This document shows, piece after piece, positions 32,367 through 43,853 of a stretch of DNA of 64,000 nucleotides. The stretch comes from Hibiscus mutabilis (Eukaryota; Streptophyta; Magnoliopsida; Malvales; Malvaceae): positions 23,559,657 through 23,623,656 of the forward strand of contig CM033726.1 in NCBI GenBank assembly GCA_019671005.1. The letters are read 5' to 3'. The notes under the pieces were generated by a model. The model ran no database searches and had not been told where the DNA came from. It was given only the letters and a program-made list of their open reading frames with translations. The position numbers and the translations under genes are program-made. Each line of letters begins with the position of its first letter. Position 1 is the first letter of the stretch.

Positions 32367-34059
32367 ACATTTTTATAGTGCACTATCAATCCTATGGCCG
32401 GCCAACTATATTCGATAACATTTACAAACCTTTTTCATACCATCACTTGCCAATATAATTCATTTTAACATCAACAACTCACTGTTTTCATATGTATCAT
32501 CAAAACCATTTAACCAATACAATAAACCTTGTATTAACCAATGTTCATAAACATTTATGAAACGTGCATTACTTTCAAATGCAACAACATCATTTTGTAA
32601 CCAATTTCCAGCCTTAAACTATGCTCAAAACATGCATATACAGTGAGTAATTAAAACCATGTAAAAACAAGTGCATCAAACTATTAGCCAAACCGAGTTC
32701 GAGAGAGAATTCATCCTTTACTTACTTACAAGCTTAGACCAGCGTTTCAAGCTCAATCTAAACTTCCAAACACAACTTTCAAACCTTTGCAAAGTTGAAA
32801 ACACATTTCCGCTCACCGACTTTCAAAGCCTCGCTTGTCGATGCGACAATCACACCTCCAAAGCTTCCGAAACCAACGTTCAAGCTTGAGGACCAACTTC
32901 CCCTGCTTTTATCCACACAAAACAGAGGTACATTGCATCAAAATGCAATTAACATCACAGCAACACTAAACCTCAACATTCTTTATCCAATTTTCCTCCA
33001 CAACACCCAAACTAACAACAAACCCCTTCCAAACTTAACCCAGCCACAAACTAACGTTTCCACACATCAAATATCATCAATCAACATCTAAAAACATAAC
33101 TCTAACATCCTTATATCTCCAGTATTCATTTAACCACCACAACTTCTCAAAAACACATAACTAACAACCTAGAAAATTAGAGATTCACATAGTTTCGGGA
33201 TTCCAATGTTAAAACCAACTTATTAACATTATAAACATCAAAATCATGATTATAACCAATCGAGAACTCAAAAAAATAGATCTGAATAGGAATCACTTAA
33301 TCTCATCAATTAAACCTTAATTTAAATCAATTTCCACAATTAAATCATCAAAACCCATTAGAAAACATTAAACAATGATCAAATACTTGGAAATTTCAAT
33401 AAAGAACCATTCATTAGAGGAGAAGAACGAACCTTACCTCTAATGAGTGAATTTCCTCTCAATTGGATGTTTACTCTTGAAAAACAACGAAAAACAATGA
33501 GATTTTGGAAAACAAGATTGAAGAATTCCACTAGAAATCAAAGGTTTAAGAAATCAAGAACACTATCTCAAACCTCTGATACAAAATAGAGTGTTTGGCT
33601 AAAGAGAAGTTGAGAGAAAATTTTGAGAAAAGAAGTTACATCAAATATGTTTTTAAAAAATAACTACCTTCTTTTAATCAATTTCCTTTTAATTATTTTA
33701 ATTAAAACTCATTAAAATAATCCAAATTCAGAGGAAAATTGGATTAAAACATTGGATAAAATAGCTCTTTAAAAATTCTAAGATTTGACACTTTTCAAAA
33801 TAGTCATTAAAATAGTTTTCATTCTTTACGTTTTGGTCACTAGCCAAAATGTCCAATTTCCAAATTCCATTTTCCAAAATTAACTTTACCAAAAATATCT
33901 ATAGACTAAATAATGATTTTTTGATATTTTCCCATAGTTTTCTCGCACCAAAATTATTTATTTTGATTTTAATCCCGAATCCAACTCGAATCTCTAATCT
34001 CAGTCCATCGGACCGTCTAATCACATAGAAACTCCTAGGCCTAAAATCGGGGCATTACA

Positions 34060-36130
34060 TAACAACCCCAGACTTCTTCGAAAGTCGAAACAAGTAGTCA
34101 TGACGGCGTCCAAAGCAAGGCTTTGAACGATTCAGCAGCCGCGTCCAACACCAAAGATGCGAAAAGGTGACGAATTGTCACTAAACACAAGCACACCAAA
34201 CGGGCAAAGGTACAACCTAACCCGTCTAATTAAATATGCATTTCGCTTTAACTTTTTATGAATGCTTTAATACGAAATTTTGTTTTTGAACTTGTATGTT
34301 CAACATTATACCTAATTACTTTAGTCAAAAAAATACCTTTTCCTACTAATATGTTTTTATCCATAGTATAGCGACTTCAAAGATGAAAGGTTCACTAGCC
34401 ACTTCCAAAGTAAGTTAGCATAGTAAAGCGACCTCAAAGATGAAAGGTTCGCTAGCCACTTCCAAAGTAAGTACGCATAGTAAAGCGACCGCAAAGATGA
34501 AAGGTTCGCTAGCCACTTCCAAAGTAAGTGCACATAGTAAAGTGACCGCAAAGATGAAAGGTTCGCTAGCCAATTCCAAAGTAAGTGTGCATAGTAAGTG
34601 CGTATATTGAATGCACATAGCAAGGAAAATGATCCTCTAAATTATTTTTACACAACAAGAGAATAGGGCACTAGTATCTACCACCATCGAATAAACAAGA
34701 AACGAATAAATAAATACATGAGCAAGTAAATGTGCGCCAATCGAGCCTACCTCATTAAGAGAGAAAGGGTTTTTCCAGTTTGAATTTCTACAAATATACC
34801 CAATATCACTCACCCCAAGAGCACGATATCAAAAGAACCACCCCGGCCAGCTCAAGATAGAGATCTCATCTAAAACAAATAAAGCTATTAGACTCGAAAT
34901 TGCAAACCACGTAAATGGACACCACACTTAAGTACGAACATAAAAATAACAATATTGCTTCGAATACTTACAAAATATGATGCTTGGAATATCACACAAA
35001 TACATGAAGCATACACAATTCATAATGCCGCGAATCCTTCCCCAGAAGGAAGACAAGGTATTCACCTCCTCACCAACCCTCTGGGGGCCACAATTGCCAC
35101 TAATACAAAGAAAAAAAAAGTATCCATCACCCCTGAAAGAGAGCACAACAAAACAACTAATCAACAAATACGCGAACTAGCATATAGCGACTAAGATAAT
35201 CTCACCTCAAGGGGAAAAATTCTCCCGATTTCTAATTACAAGTCCAAATATGCACTCTACTTTAGGGAAGTGACATCGTACCATAAGAAACTCTCCCAAG
35301 AATTCAATTACAAAAATAAAAGGGGGAATCCTCCAGCGAACTAATTACAAGAAGAAGCAAGAGTTTGCCCCCATGTTATCTTATAAATATACAAACAAAC
35401 AGAGATCTATATTAATGTATTACCATTTTTAAGAAAAAGGGAAGTGCAATACAAATACTGAAATACAAGCGTAATTCTAAATTTTTAACTAATTCCACAC
35501 AAGTTTCCCATCACCAGGGGGCAAGAACTCGTCATAAAGGAAAACCAACATAAAATTGATTCCTAGGTTTATCAAAAGTCACACAATTCCTAGTGTCAGC
35601 GAACTTCATAACAAGTTACAAATCCCACCTTTTTCCCATCCTATTCTCATGATACCGCACACTTATGTTGCCACCAAGACAAGCAAGCAATTGCGGTAGC
35701 CAGTAAGCAATACACGATTCATCATAGAAAACATTTATAAAACCTACTCTGAGAAAATAACCAGCCATACAAAAAAATATGCAAATAGGGACATCGCAAT
35801 CAAGAATCATCACATGCGAAAAACAAACTTTTAGCCATTAAAATTTAATACAAATACAAATGAACCAATACAAGCCAAAATAACCATAGCACTTTAATAT
35901 CGCTCAAGACCAGCTTTCTCACATGAACAAAATAAACAAAATAAGAAAAATATCACAAATATAGGTCCATATAAGGGAAAGAGGGAACTGTTTGTGAACC
36001 CTTCTAGAAAACTTGACCAAAGGAATCCCATGAATCGGCAACAAGTTCCTCTATTGAACAAAGAAGGGGGTTTCCTAATGCTACAGACACAATACATGGA
36101 GATGACAAACATCTCTCCCATCTCTACTTC
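34060..36130. other. Unassigned DNA with a 57-bp tandem repeat
   Basis: No gene, LTR edge or transposon domain could be recognised between the family D LTR and the gypsy 2 LTR. The only clear structure is the tandem repeat at 34363-34592. Short open frames here overlap on both strands and show no protein features. Confidence 0.45.
34363..34592. repeat. 57-bp tandem repeat, four copies
   Basis: The unit begins near GCGACCTCAAAGATGAAAGG and continues to AGTAAGTACGCATAGTAAA; starts fall at 34371, 34428, 34485 and 34542, exactly 57 bases apart, with a few substitutions per copy. Because 57 is divisible by three, an open frame runs through on the minus strand with a 19-residue period. Confidence 0.9.
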
Positions 36131-37256
36131 TGTAATACCCCAAAATTTACTAAGTTGATTAAGGATAATTTATTACTAAGATAATAGCTTAAAAGTTATC
36201 TTAGTGACTAAAATAACAAAAAAATGCAAAAGTTAGGATTTCTTCGATTATGGGTTATGGAAAAGGAATTTATGAGATTTAAAAGCATCAGATGATAAAG
36301 GACAAGTTAATTAGGGTACTTGCAAAGTTTGGTCAAAATTCAAGGAAAATTGGAATGGGAATTGAAGTTTAAAATTTAGTGACCAAAATGTTAAACAGTC
36401 AAAACTTGTGTGGTACAAGACTAAATATGAAAAGTTGAAGGATTAAAGTTGTAATTTCCCAGAAGTTAGGGGTTTTTATTTCATAATTAGATAGATCACC
36501 TAAGGGTGTGGATCAAATGTGAAATTCTGGTTTGAACCGATATTTCGATTGTTAGGAAATCGCATTCAAAGTTTAAGTGGAATTCGGGTATCCGGATCGA
36601 ACTGGAAAATTATGAAATTTTACTATATGATAGAAGAAGGATATAAAAAATTATTCCCAAGTTTTGGAAATATTTTTAGTTCGATTCAGGATGAATCCTA
36701 TGATTTATTTTGATTAAGGAATTTATTTAGTAGGTGATAAAATTCTTGATAATTATTGGTAAATCGGATCGAGCTAAAATTTTGGAGATAGTTCCATGGA
36801 TCTTAGAAGAGTCATAAAATAATGACTATTTGGATGTTAAAAAGATCAGGAAAAATTTAAATCGATTGAAATGATATGGAATGGCAATTTTGTGAATAAG
36901 TTGATCGGTAAAGGGCATTTTGGTCATTTTGCCCAAAAGGGACATGAAAGGAATTTTGAGATTTCTTTTATTGATGAATAGTGGCTGATTAGAATCCAAC
37001 TAAGTTTTGAATGTTACAAAATGGCAAATTAGAAATATAGATCTAGTTGGAGGGTATTTTTGGAAAGTGGAATTTATTGAATTAAAAATTCATTTTTATA
37101 ATACAAGTGGCATAAATATATGAAAATATGAAGGAATTATCGGCAAATTACTCTCCAAAACCGTGGTGAAGAGGAGAAAGAAGAAGGAAATTTTCCAAGC
37201 TCGATTTAAGCCTCGAATCTCGGTTTTAAGTCCGAATCAGAGAAGGTTCGAGGTAC

Positions 37257-37264
37257 TATAAAAG
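37257..37264 (+). promoter_or_regulatory. Candidate TATA box in gypsy 2 LTR
   Basis: TATAAAAG after GAGGTAC. The same position in the LTR at 58562 has TATAAAG (61095-61101). It lies about 50 bases before the donor-like site, so a transcript starting here would have a very short first exon. Confidence 0.5.
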
Positions 37265-37311
37265 AAAAGATCGAACTAGGACTTAGAGAGGCATCGTGTC
37301 AAGTGGCCAAG

Positions 37312-37320
37312 GTGAGTGCA
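37312..37320 (+). promoter_or_regulatory. Conserved 5' splice-site-like sequence in gypsy 2 LTR
   Basis: AAG|GTGAGTGCAT, a near-perfect plant donor. The same sequence recurs at the corresponding place in other LTRs here: minus 11927, plus 48596, plus 54233, plus 61149, and as TCG|GTGAGT/C at minus 495 and minus 32816. Confidence 0.55.
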
Positions 37321-37641
37321 TTTCTATATGTGTATTGTATTAAAAAGGAGAAGACTTTTGAAAAGTCAACTCAAAATTTAGAAATAACATTACATTATTA
37401 TTTTTTAAATAAATGATCTTATGTATGACTCGGTATGGCAAGCTTGACGGAGTACAAGGTACGAACTATTAATTTGCATAAATGATGATGAATTATGTTT
37501 ATTGAAAAAAATATGATAACAAGTTGCATGCTTACATGAATAATGATAATTGATTGACAATAAGATGAAATGCCCAAGTATTTTTGTATGAGAGTTCATG
37601 GTATAATTGGATATCCATAGAGTCCTAGCAGCTGCGTCATA

Positions 37642-38060
37642 GCACTACGGTGCGAGATAGACTCTACGGAGTCAGTTCAAACACTACAGTGTTACATAGC
37701 ATAAAATGTGCGAGTATAAGGAGCAAAAGGCATCCTCGAGTACGTACTCACCATCAGACGCTACGGCATTGCAGACACTACGGTGTCGAGACGACTCATA
37801 TACCATAGGTTCACATGAAATTGCATGAGAATCTTTGGTATAGTTGGATATCCATAGGGTCTTAGCAGCTACGTCATAGTACTACAGTGCGAGATAGACT
37901 CTTCGGGGTCGAGATAGACTCTACGGAGTCGATTCAAACACTACGGTGTTACATAGCACAAAATGTGCTAGTATGAGGAGCAAAGGTCTTCCTCGAGTAC
38001 GTACTCATTTCAGTCGCTTCGGCAATCCAGACGCTACGGCGTCGTAGACACTACGGTGTC
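37642..38060 (+). repeat. Array of C(UNCG)G tetraloop hairpins in gypsy 2 LTR
   Basis: Perfect hairpins with loop TACG or TTCG closed by C-G: GCAC/GTGC (37642-37653), GACTC/GAGTC (37660-37673 and 37917-37930), GACAC/GTGTC (37774-37787 and 38047-38060), GACTC/GGGTC (37897-37910), AACAC/GTGTT (37937-37950), GACGC/GCGTC (38030-38043), plus weaker ones near 37760 and 38015. The whole block is a diverged duplication of about 240 bases. Confidence 0.85.
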
Positions 38061-38100
38061 GTGATGACCCGCGTACCTTTGTCTCATATAATATACTTTG

Positions 38101-38244
38101 GGCTATGATAAAGGATGTGATATGCAAATGATTGCATGACGAAAGTATGACTATGATAAAGGATATGATATGCAAATGATTGCATGAAGAAAGTATGACT
38201 ATGTTAAAGAATATGATATGCAAATGATTGCATGACGAAAGCAT
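38101..38244 (+). repeat. 48-bp tandem repeat, three copies, each with an ATGCAA hairpin
   Basis: Copies start at 38101, 38149 and 38197. Each contains ATGCAA-ATGA-TTGCAT, a perfect six-base-pair hairpin. Copies differ by only a few bases. Confidence 0.88.
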
Positions 38245-38808
38245 GACTACGTGATGATCATGAACCATTGATATCATGATTTTATGGTAGAATTGATAGA
38301 TGACATGAATCATATTGAAAGCATGTTTATATTAAAGAAATTATTTTGCATGTGAATACCTGACGAATATAGAATAATGATGATATGATTCTTCAGATAG
38401 TCATGATACATGATACTATTACGTTGTGAAATACTTGCCATCTTACAGAAATTGTAATGCACTTATATATATCACTGTATTGCATCTCTTCATGTTATAA
38501 TAAATGTGTTAAATGCCTCACTAAGTTCGTACCTAGTGTGTGCTATTTCACACGTAGGTTATTGGAAACTTACCAGAAGAGGAGTCAAGTATGTTAATCA
38601 AGCTGTAATCTGCCAAACATCAGTAAGACATTCTAAATTTATGATATTCTTTAGTGGGCATGTATCAATTTATTCGTTGGTTATTTTATAAGCTAGTTTT
38701 ATGTTAGATGTTTAAAAAAATTACAAGTCAGGAAATTAGCTAAATAATTTAGTAACATCTTCAATGTGTATTTAATCATCGAATATACGTTGAGGGTGTT
38801 ACATTAAG

Positions 38809-38820
38809 TGGTACCAGAGC
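38809..38820 (+). promoter_or_regulatory. Primer binding site of gypsy 2
   Basis: TGGTACCAGAGC, five bases after the LTR end; one base from the iMet-type TGGTATCAGAGC. Confidence 0.85.
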
Positions 38821-40174
38821 TACAGGTTTAGCCTGTTCTGGATGCGAAACCGAGTTTGTTATAAGTTGTGAGTAAATAATACCCCTAGAATGTCATATTA
38901 CTGATGTGTTGATTGTATGACATGAAGCTGCTCCTCATTAGTATAAGATGAGATAAGATTATAATAAGAAAAGTAAGACGCTACTGAATGTCACCATTCG
39001 ACAAATCTCAGAGGTCAAGAAAGGACTCACAGCGAGTACAATGAAGTAAAATAGTTATTGTAATTAACTTCAGTTTGAGTTGAGTTACCTGCATTGTAAG
39101 AAGCTGATGCAGTAATTATAAGATGTTAGTCTTTAACATCTATGCATGCACTTATGTTTATATAACATAGATTATAAGGGAATATATCGACTACATGGAG
39201 TACCAGCCTCGATAATATCTAATAAAGATTTGAGGATTACTTTAAGATTTTGGAAGGTCTGAAAGATATGAACATTGAAAAGTCAGAAAAAGTAATATTA
39301 TTCCTAAGGGAACATGTTTGTATTTGGGTGGATTAATGCCACAAAGTAGTACTTACAATAGAAGTGACCTGGAAAATTTTCTAGGAGTTAAAAGAGCTGA
39401 AAGCTCAGTTGTAAGAATTGTTAGACTGAAGTTATAATTAATCCATTGTACTATTGTGAGAAGCTCCAGAATTATTCGTAAAGAAGGAAGATAGTTCTTT
39501 ACGACCATTTAGTGATTATTTATAAAAGGAAAATTAGAAAAAGATAAGGATATATTTTCTATCAGGATTATGAGTTAACCTGAACCAGAAAGACTAGATT
39601 TGAGTTTGGTTATTAAAAGTGGCTTTCTTGGGTCATATTACTTAAGCTATAGGGATCCGAGTCGATCCTAAAAATATTACAGAGGTTCGCAGTTTCTTAA
39701 GACTTATTGGTTATGATCAAAGGTTTGTGAAAGATTTCTTGATGATATGTTATGAGCTTGTATAATTGAGGTTGAAATAATGAAAGAGATATATACCATT
39801 AGTAGAAATTGCTTATAGTAATAGTTATCAAGAAAGTATACAGATGGCACACTACGAGGCTTTATACGGTCAAAAGGGTAAATTATTATTAAATTAGTTC
39901 GAGTTGAAGATCATAAATTAATTAAGTCGGATTTATTACAAGAAATAGAAGAAAAAAATAAAGATTATACAATATAATCTTAAAAAGATTAATGATCGAC
40001 ATAAGTCTTATGTTGACTTGAAAGGAAAGTATATTCAATTCGCAGGCAAAGGAAGAGCATGATGTCTATCTTTGCATTGTTCTTGAGACTCTTCGAGAAA
40101 AGAAGCAATATGCTAAGTTATTAAAGTGTAAATCTTGGTTGCCGGAAGTTGCTTTTCTTAGTCATGTGGTTTTG
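38821..40174 (+). pseudogene. Gypsy 2 internal region, heavily decayed and scrambled
   Basis: Translated fragments match gypsy proteins only in pieces and out of order. A gag-like block (WVD-stop-CHKVVLTIEVTW, near 39330-39370) corresponds to WWTNATMHVPSEQVTW of gypsy 3. An integrase-like block PLVEIAYSNSYQESIQMAHY lies near 39800-39860. After it come an RT-like block (LETLREKKQYAKLLKC, then LPEVAFLSHVVLAED) near 40085-40185. RT lying after integrase means a deletion or rearrangement as well as point decay. No open frame above 60 codons remains. Confidence 0.7.
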
Positions 40175-40853
40175 GCAGAAGATATAAGAGTAAGAATTCA
40201 TTGAAAATTTGTAAGTAAGATACTCATGCATTGAATTTCACATTGGTAACCCTAATTAATGATAAGTCCCTATAATTTTTTGAAATTACAATTTAGTCCC
40301 TAAATTTGTATAAGTTTCTAAATGGCCTTTAATTATGAATTATGATTAAGTATAAGATGGTAATTGATAATCATGGCTTTGTGTTATTGAATTTGTTTAC
40401 AATCCACTGCACAAGTCACCATAAATATTGATCCGATCTATGTATTGTTCACCGGTAATGCTTTTTGACCCAGATTCCTACCAGACCAGGAAGGGGGTGT
40501 TATAGTTTTTCTAAGCAGAAGAGATAAGAGTAAGAATTCATTGAAAATTTGTAAGTAAGATACTCATGCATTGAATTTCACATTGGTAACCCTAATTAAT
40601 GATAAGTCCCTATAATTTTTTGAAATTACAATTTAGTCTCTAAATTTGTATAAGTTTCTAAATGGCCTTTAATTATAAATTATGATTAAGTATAAGATGG
40701 TAATTGATAATCATGGCTTTGTGTTATTGAATTTGTTCACCATCCACTGAACAAGTCACCATAAATATTGATCTGATCTATGTATTGTTCACCGGTAATG
40801 CTTTTTGACCCAGATTCCTACCAGACTAGGAAGGGGGTGTTATAGTTTTCTAA
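40175..40853. repeat. 340-bp tandem duplication
   Basis: 40175-40514 and 40515-40853 are near-identical copies, differing at a handful of positions. Each starts GCAGAAGATATAAGAG or GCAGAAGAGATAAGAG and ends GGTGTTATAG...CTAA. The first about 20 bases of each copy correspond to the RT-coding sequence of gypsy 2, so the duplication happened after a fragment of about 320 bases had joined the RT remnant. Confidence 0.9.
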
Positions 40854-41180
40854 CACCGATAAAAAACATTTTTTTTTTGATTTAATCAAAGCTTTGATGC
40901 AGTCGTATAACGATAGACCTATCATCAGAGACGAATTATGTTGAGGGTGTAACGAACCAAAATGAACTTTAGAATATTCAATAGAGCAAAGGTAAAAAGT
41001 GAAATAGATTAGAGAAAGAGATAAGAAATTTAGGGAAAGACTGAGTTTTTCATTCATTCAATCGATACTCATCTTAGCTAAACTTTCAGCCTTTAAATCC
41101 TAACACAAAAAACGGCACCGTTCCAACCCTACTTACTATCGACTTTACTAACATTTGCCAAAACATTAAATATTTATTGT
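40854..41180. other. Unassigned DNA
   Basis: About 330 bases with a poly-T tract and no recognised feature. GAGGGTGTAACG near 40943 recalls an LTR edge, but no partner was found. Confidence 0.4.
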
Positions 41181-43800
41181 AAAAGTACAAGAAAATAATG
41201 CCAAGGTGAGTCTATTGCATGCAAGTATACACAGTCAGTAAGTAATACGACAGTGAGCTGAGTATCGTATCTACAAGGATTGACCAAGAACTTAATTGCT
41301 CAATATTTTACTTTTTGAAATAAATAAAAGTGTTTGAATTGGGTTTTTTATTTGAATAAAAGAAAACTAAGAAAATGCAAAAAAAGTGTAAACAGATTGG
41401 CAAACAAAAGTATTCAAATGGATGATGAGCGTTGGCAAGGGATGCCTAGATTTCACGCTAGCTATGCCAGTTATTAATAATGTCCTGCCTTGGATTTATT
41501 GCCGAGCAGATTTCATGAATAGTATTATCTCTGTCGATGGCAATACCCTAAGTTAACCATGATAAAACCACTATATGTCTATAGTGATGCTTTTCATTAA
41601 TTAACTTGATTAAGTGTCAATCTTTACTCCTAAGGGGTAGATTCATTTTTGAAGTAAGCTCATCTACTTGAACATCTTCTATCGAAGTTTCTCTCCTTAG
41701 TACTTGGCAACTGATCGTTACCCCTTAGGTCTATTAAGATATTAAGGCGTAATAAGTATATAATGCCAACTGTCGTATGGCAAAGAATTCAAGAAAATAA
41801 AGTGCTAGTCGAATTAAAAATAATGCCAAGGTATTCAAATTATTAAAACCAAACATAAAACAAGCACTAATAAAAAACATCCCTAACCAACTGTAAAAGC
41901 TTAGTTCATGGTTGGGAAATCCATCCACAAAATATCATTATATCTCAACATCATCATTCAAATGAAAATAAAACTAAGAGAATGGGCAAGAAGGAGATCC
42001 GTCGATGCAACCCTTCAAATGCTCCAGTGCTCTCAGTCTTAGCTGGTCAAACCACATCGCCTCTAGCTTCCTCTTTCAGCACGGTGCAGCCTCTCTCCGA
42101 TCGTCTTTTACTCAATGATCGATCACCTATAAATAGGCACTCGTGGGAACCCTAAAGTGGGTTTAAACTTGAAAAATTGAATAAGCACTAGGATAAGCGC
42201 GTTATCATCTTATCTTCCATTTAAATTTTAAGGCTAACATGTACATTATCCAATAGCTACTTAGATCAAGCATCGGACTTCAATCCTTTGCCAGCCGAGC
42301 TTGGAAATATCTGGTCTAGCTGTACCAACTACAATTTGACAATTCTCTTCCTTTTTTTCCTGCACTGCTTTGTCATGTCTGTCTGCTTGTGACCTGCATC
42401 AATATTAGCAAAACAACCCTTCACACAGGAAAAATAATAACTCCTAACTTCTTATGAAAATGCATGATTCTAACAACTAAATGTAAATACTCAAAGGCAA
42501 GCAAAAGCATCGTGAATTAGGCATAAAAATATGTACTTTAGAGGAGTTAACACACCCTTAAACCTAGCTCATTTCTTGTCCTCAAGTAATGCAACTAATA
42601 TCTTATTAAAAATAGAAAAATGAGAAAGTACCTCAGCAAAATTGTCATGATTTCCAACACCTGTCAGCTAGCAAAATATGATCCTAGGTCTGTCCTCGGA
42701 TATCCAATATATTAATGCCAAACAGATCAACAATTTAAGTGCAACAATATAGTTCTAGTCTAAGGTCATCAAGTGTGCATGAAGTGGGGCAGTGTGCATC
42801 AAATCTACTCAACTCCTTTAGTTATCTTTACTATCTAAACTCAAAATTTTTTTCTTTTTATTTTGCCAAGGGTGTTTTATGCTGGCATTTAATTAGGGTC
42901 ACGTCATGTACTGTTTGGCGTGAGACATAAGAGGGAGCAAACCACGAATGCCCATGTTAATCCAGATTACATCACTAAGCTATCTCATTACACTCATACC
43001 CTAAAGTTTTATTGGCTTGAGAACTAAGAGAGAGCAAACCACGAAGACCCAAGTTACTTATTGTCTCTAAGGCAGATGAGTGTTCTAAAATTTTTCATCC
43101 TTTGGAAAAACATTGTTGCCTTATTCTTTCTTTTTACCCTGGCATTGTTTCTTCTTTTTTACTCTGAGTTTAGTTTCAAGAGAATCTAAGTTTATTTTGG
43201 AGACTAGATGCATTCTACGTGTAAAGTGAAACTAAAGTTCCATAAACTAGAGTTTAATTGCCAAGCTACTTGGCATTGCTATGCTAGCATACAGTTTCTA
43301 AAATCCAATTTCTTAATCGTACATATAAGTCTAGAACAAATTCTACTAAACTAGCAGTGTTGGCAAAATTATTAGCACAATCATTGACCGAGGCAAAAAA
43401 AAAATTAGTGGTTTGGTATGTAAGTTTTAATCCTACATGGCAAACTAAACATAATGCAAACTGAAATTTAAACATGAATGTCATGGCAAACTAATGTGAG
43501 GCAACACACACCCAAACCAAAGGTGTGCATTGTCTTCAATGCATGAAAACAACACATATATGCAAATGAAACATAAAATGCATAAACATGTGAATAAAAA
43601 TAAAATGAAATACAAGGAGTTTAGGTGGAGGAGGACTCTTTTTGGAGCTTTATGGCCATGAAACATGGGTTCTTCTCTTGATAAAGCTCCCCCGGTTGGG
43701 AGCTGCATGTTTCTTACACTTTAGGATGGGCTTTGATGTGGCTGTGGAGGCTCTGATGTCTTGGAAAACTTCTTCAACAATATTTACCAGCTAAGAGGTA
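41181..43800 (-). mobile_element. Athila-like gypsy remnant, 3' non-coding part
   Basis: This lies downstream, on the minus strand, of the integrase tail and extra-ORF remnant described next. It has no conserved frames. The tract near 42550-42595 (CACCCTTAAACCTAGCTCAT, then TTGTCCTCAAGTAATG) and the 41225-41285 block are motifs I associate with the region between env-like gene and LTR of Athila-type elements. Repeated GAACTAAGAGAGAGCAAACC / GACATAAGAGGGAGCAAACC tracts (42922 and 43021) suggest an internal duplication. Ends are not defined. Confidence 0.45.
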
Positions 43801-43853
43801 GCCAGAACATCAGTGGCAATAGATGATGCAGGTGCGGCAGGTGTTTTAGCGGC

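Larger units (their letters stand above)
30480..34059 (-). mobile_element. Family D gypsy-type LTR, 3.6 kb, body lost
   Basis: In plus reading it starts TGTAATCCCC and ends GGGGCATTACA; on the minus strand it therefore begins TGTAATGCCCC. It resembles the LTR at 1-1732 over its right half. The flanks CCAAA and TAACA do not match, and a primer-site remnant adjoins its left end, so it is a 5' LTR of a truncated element rather than a clean solo LTR. On the minus strand it contains, in order: a donor-like TCG|GTGAGC (GT at 32816-32815), four or more long hairpins with a constant loop (32364-32110), and a cluster of GTATCGATAC palindromes (31290-30890). No protein frame of note. Confidence 0.7.
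36131..38803 (+). repeat. Gypsy 2 5' LTR, 2.67 kb
   Basis: It starts TGTAATACCCC and ends GGGTGTTACA and is followed at once by a primer site. A TATA box lies at 37257-37264, a donor-like AAG|GTGAGTGCAT at 37312, a large hairpin array at 37642-38060, a 48-bp tandem repeat at 38101-38244 and the CACTAAG...CACACGTAG block at 38515-38557. No matching 3' LTR is found in the window, so the element is truncated. Confidence 0.85.

Noticed and set aside
30475..34064. Solo LTR with target duplication for the family D copy
   Set aside because: The flanks CCAAA and TAACA do not match and a primer-site remnant adjoins the left end, so a truncated element is more likely.
37615..38250. Regularly repeated palindromes that superficially resemble a CRISPR array
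   Set aside because: There are no unique spacers of uniform length, the units diverge, and the context is a plant retrotransposon LTR.
38005..38313. Minus-strand 102-codon frame with repeated CNHLHI
   Set aside because: It is the translation of the 48-bp tandem repeat on the non-coding strand of an LTR.
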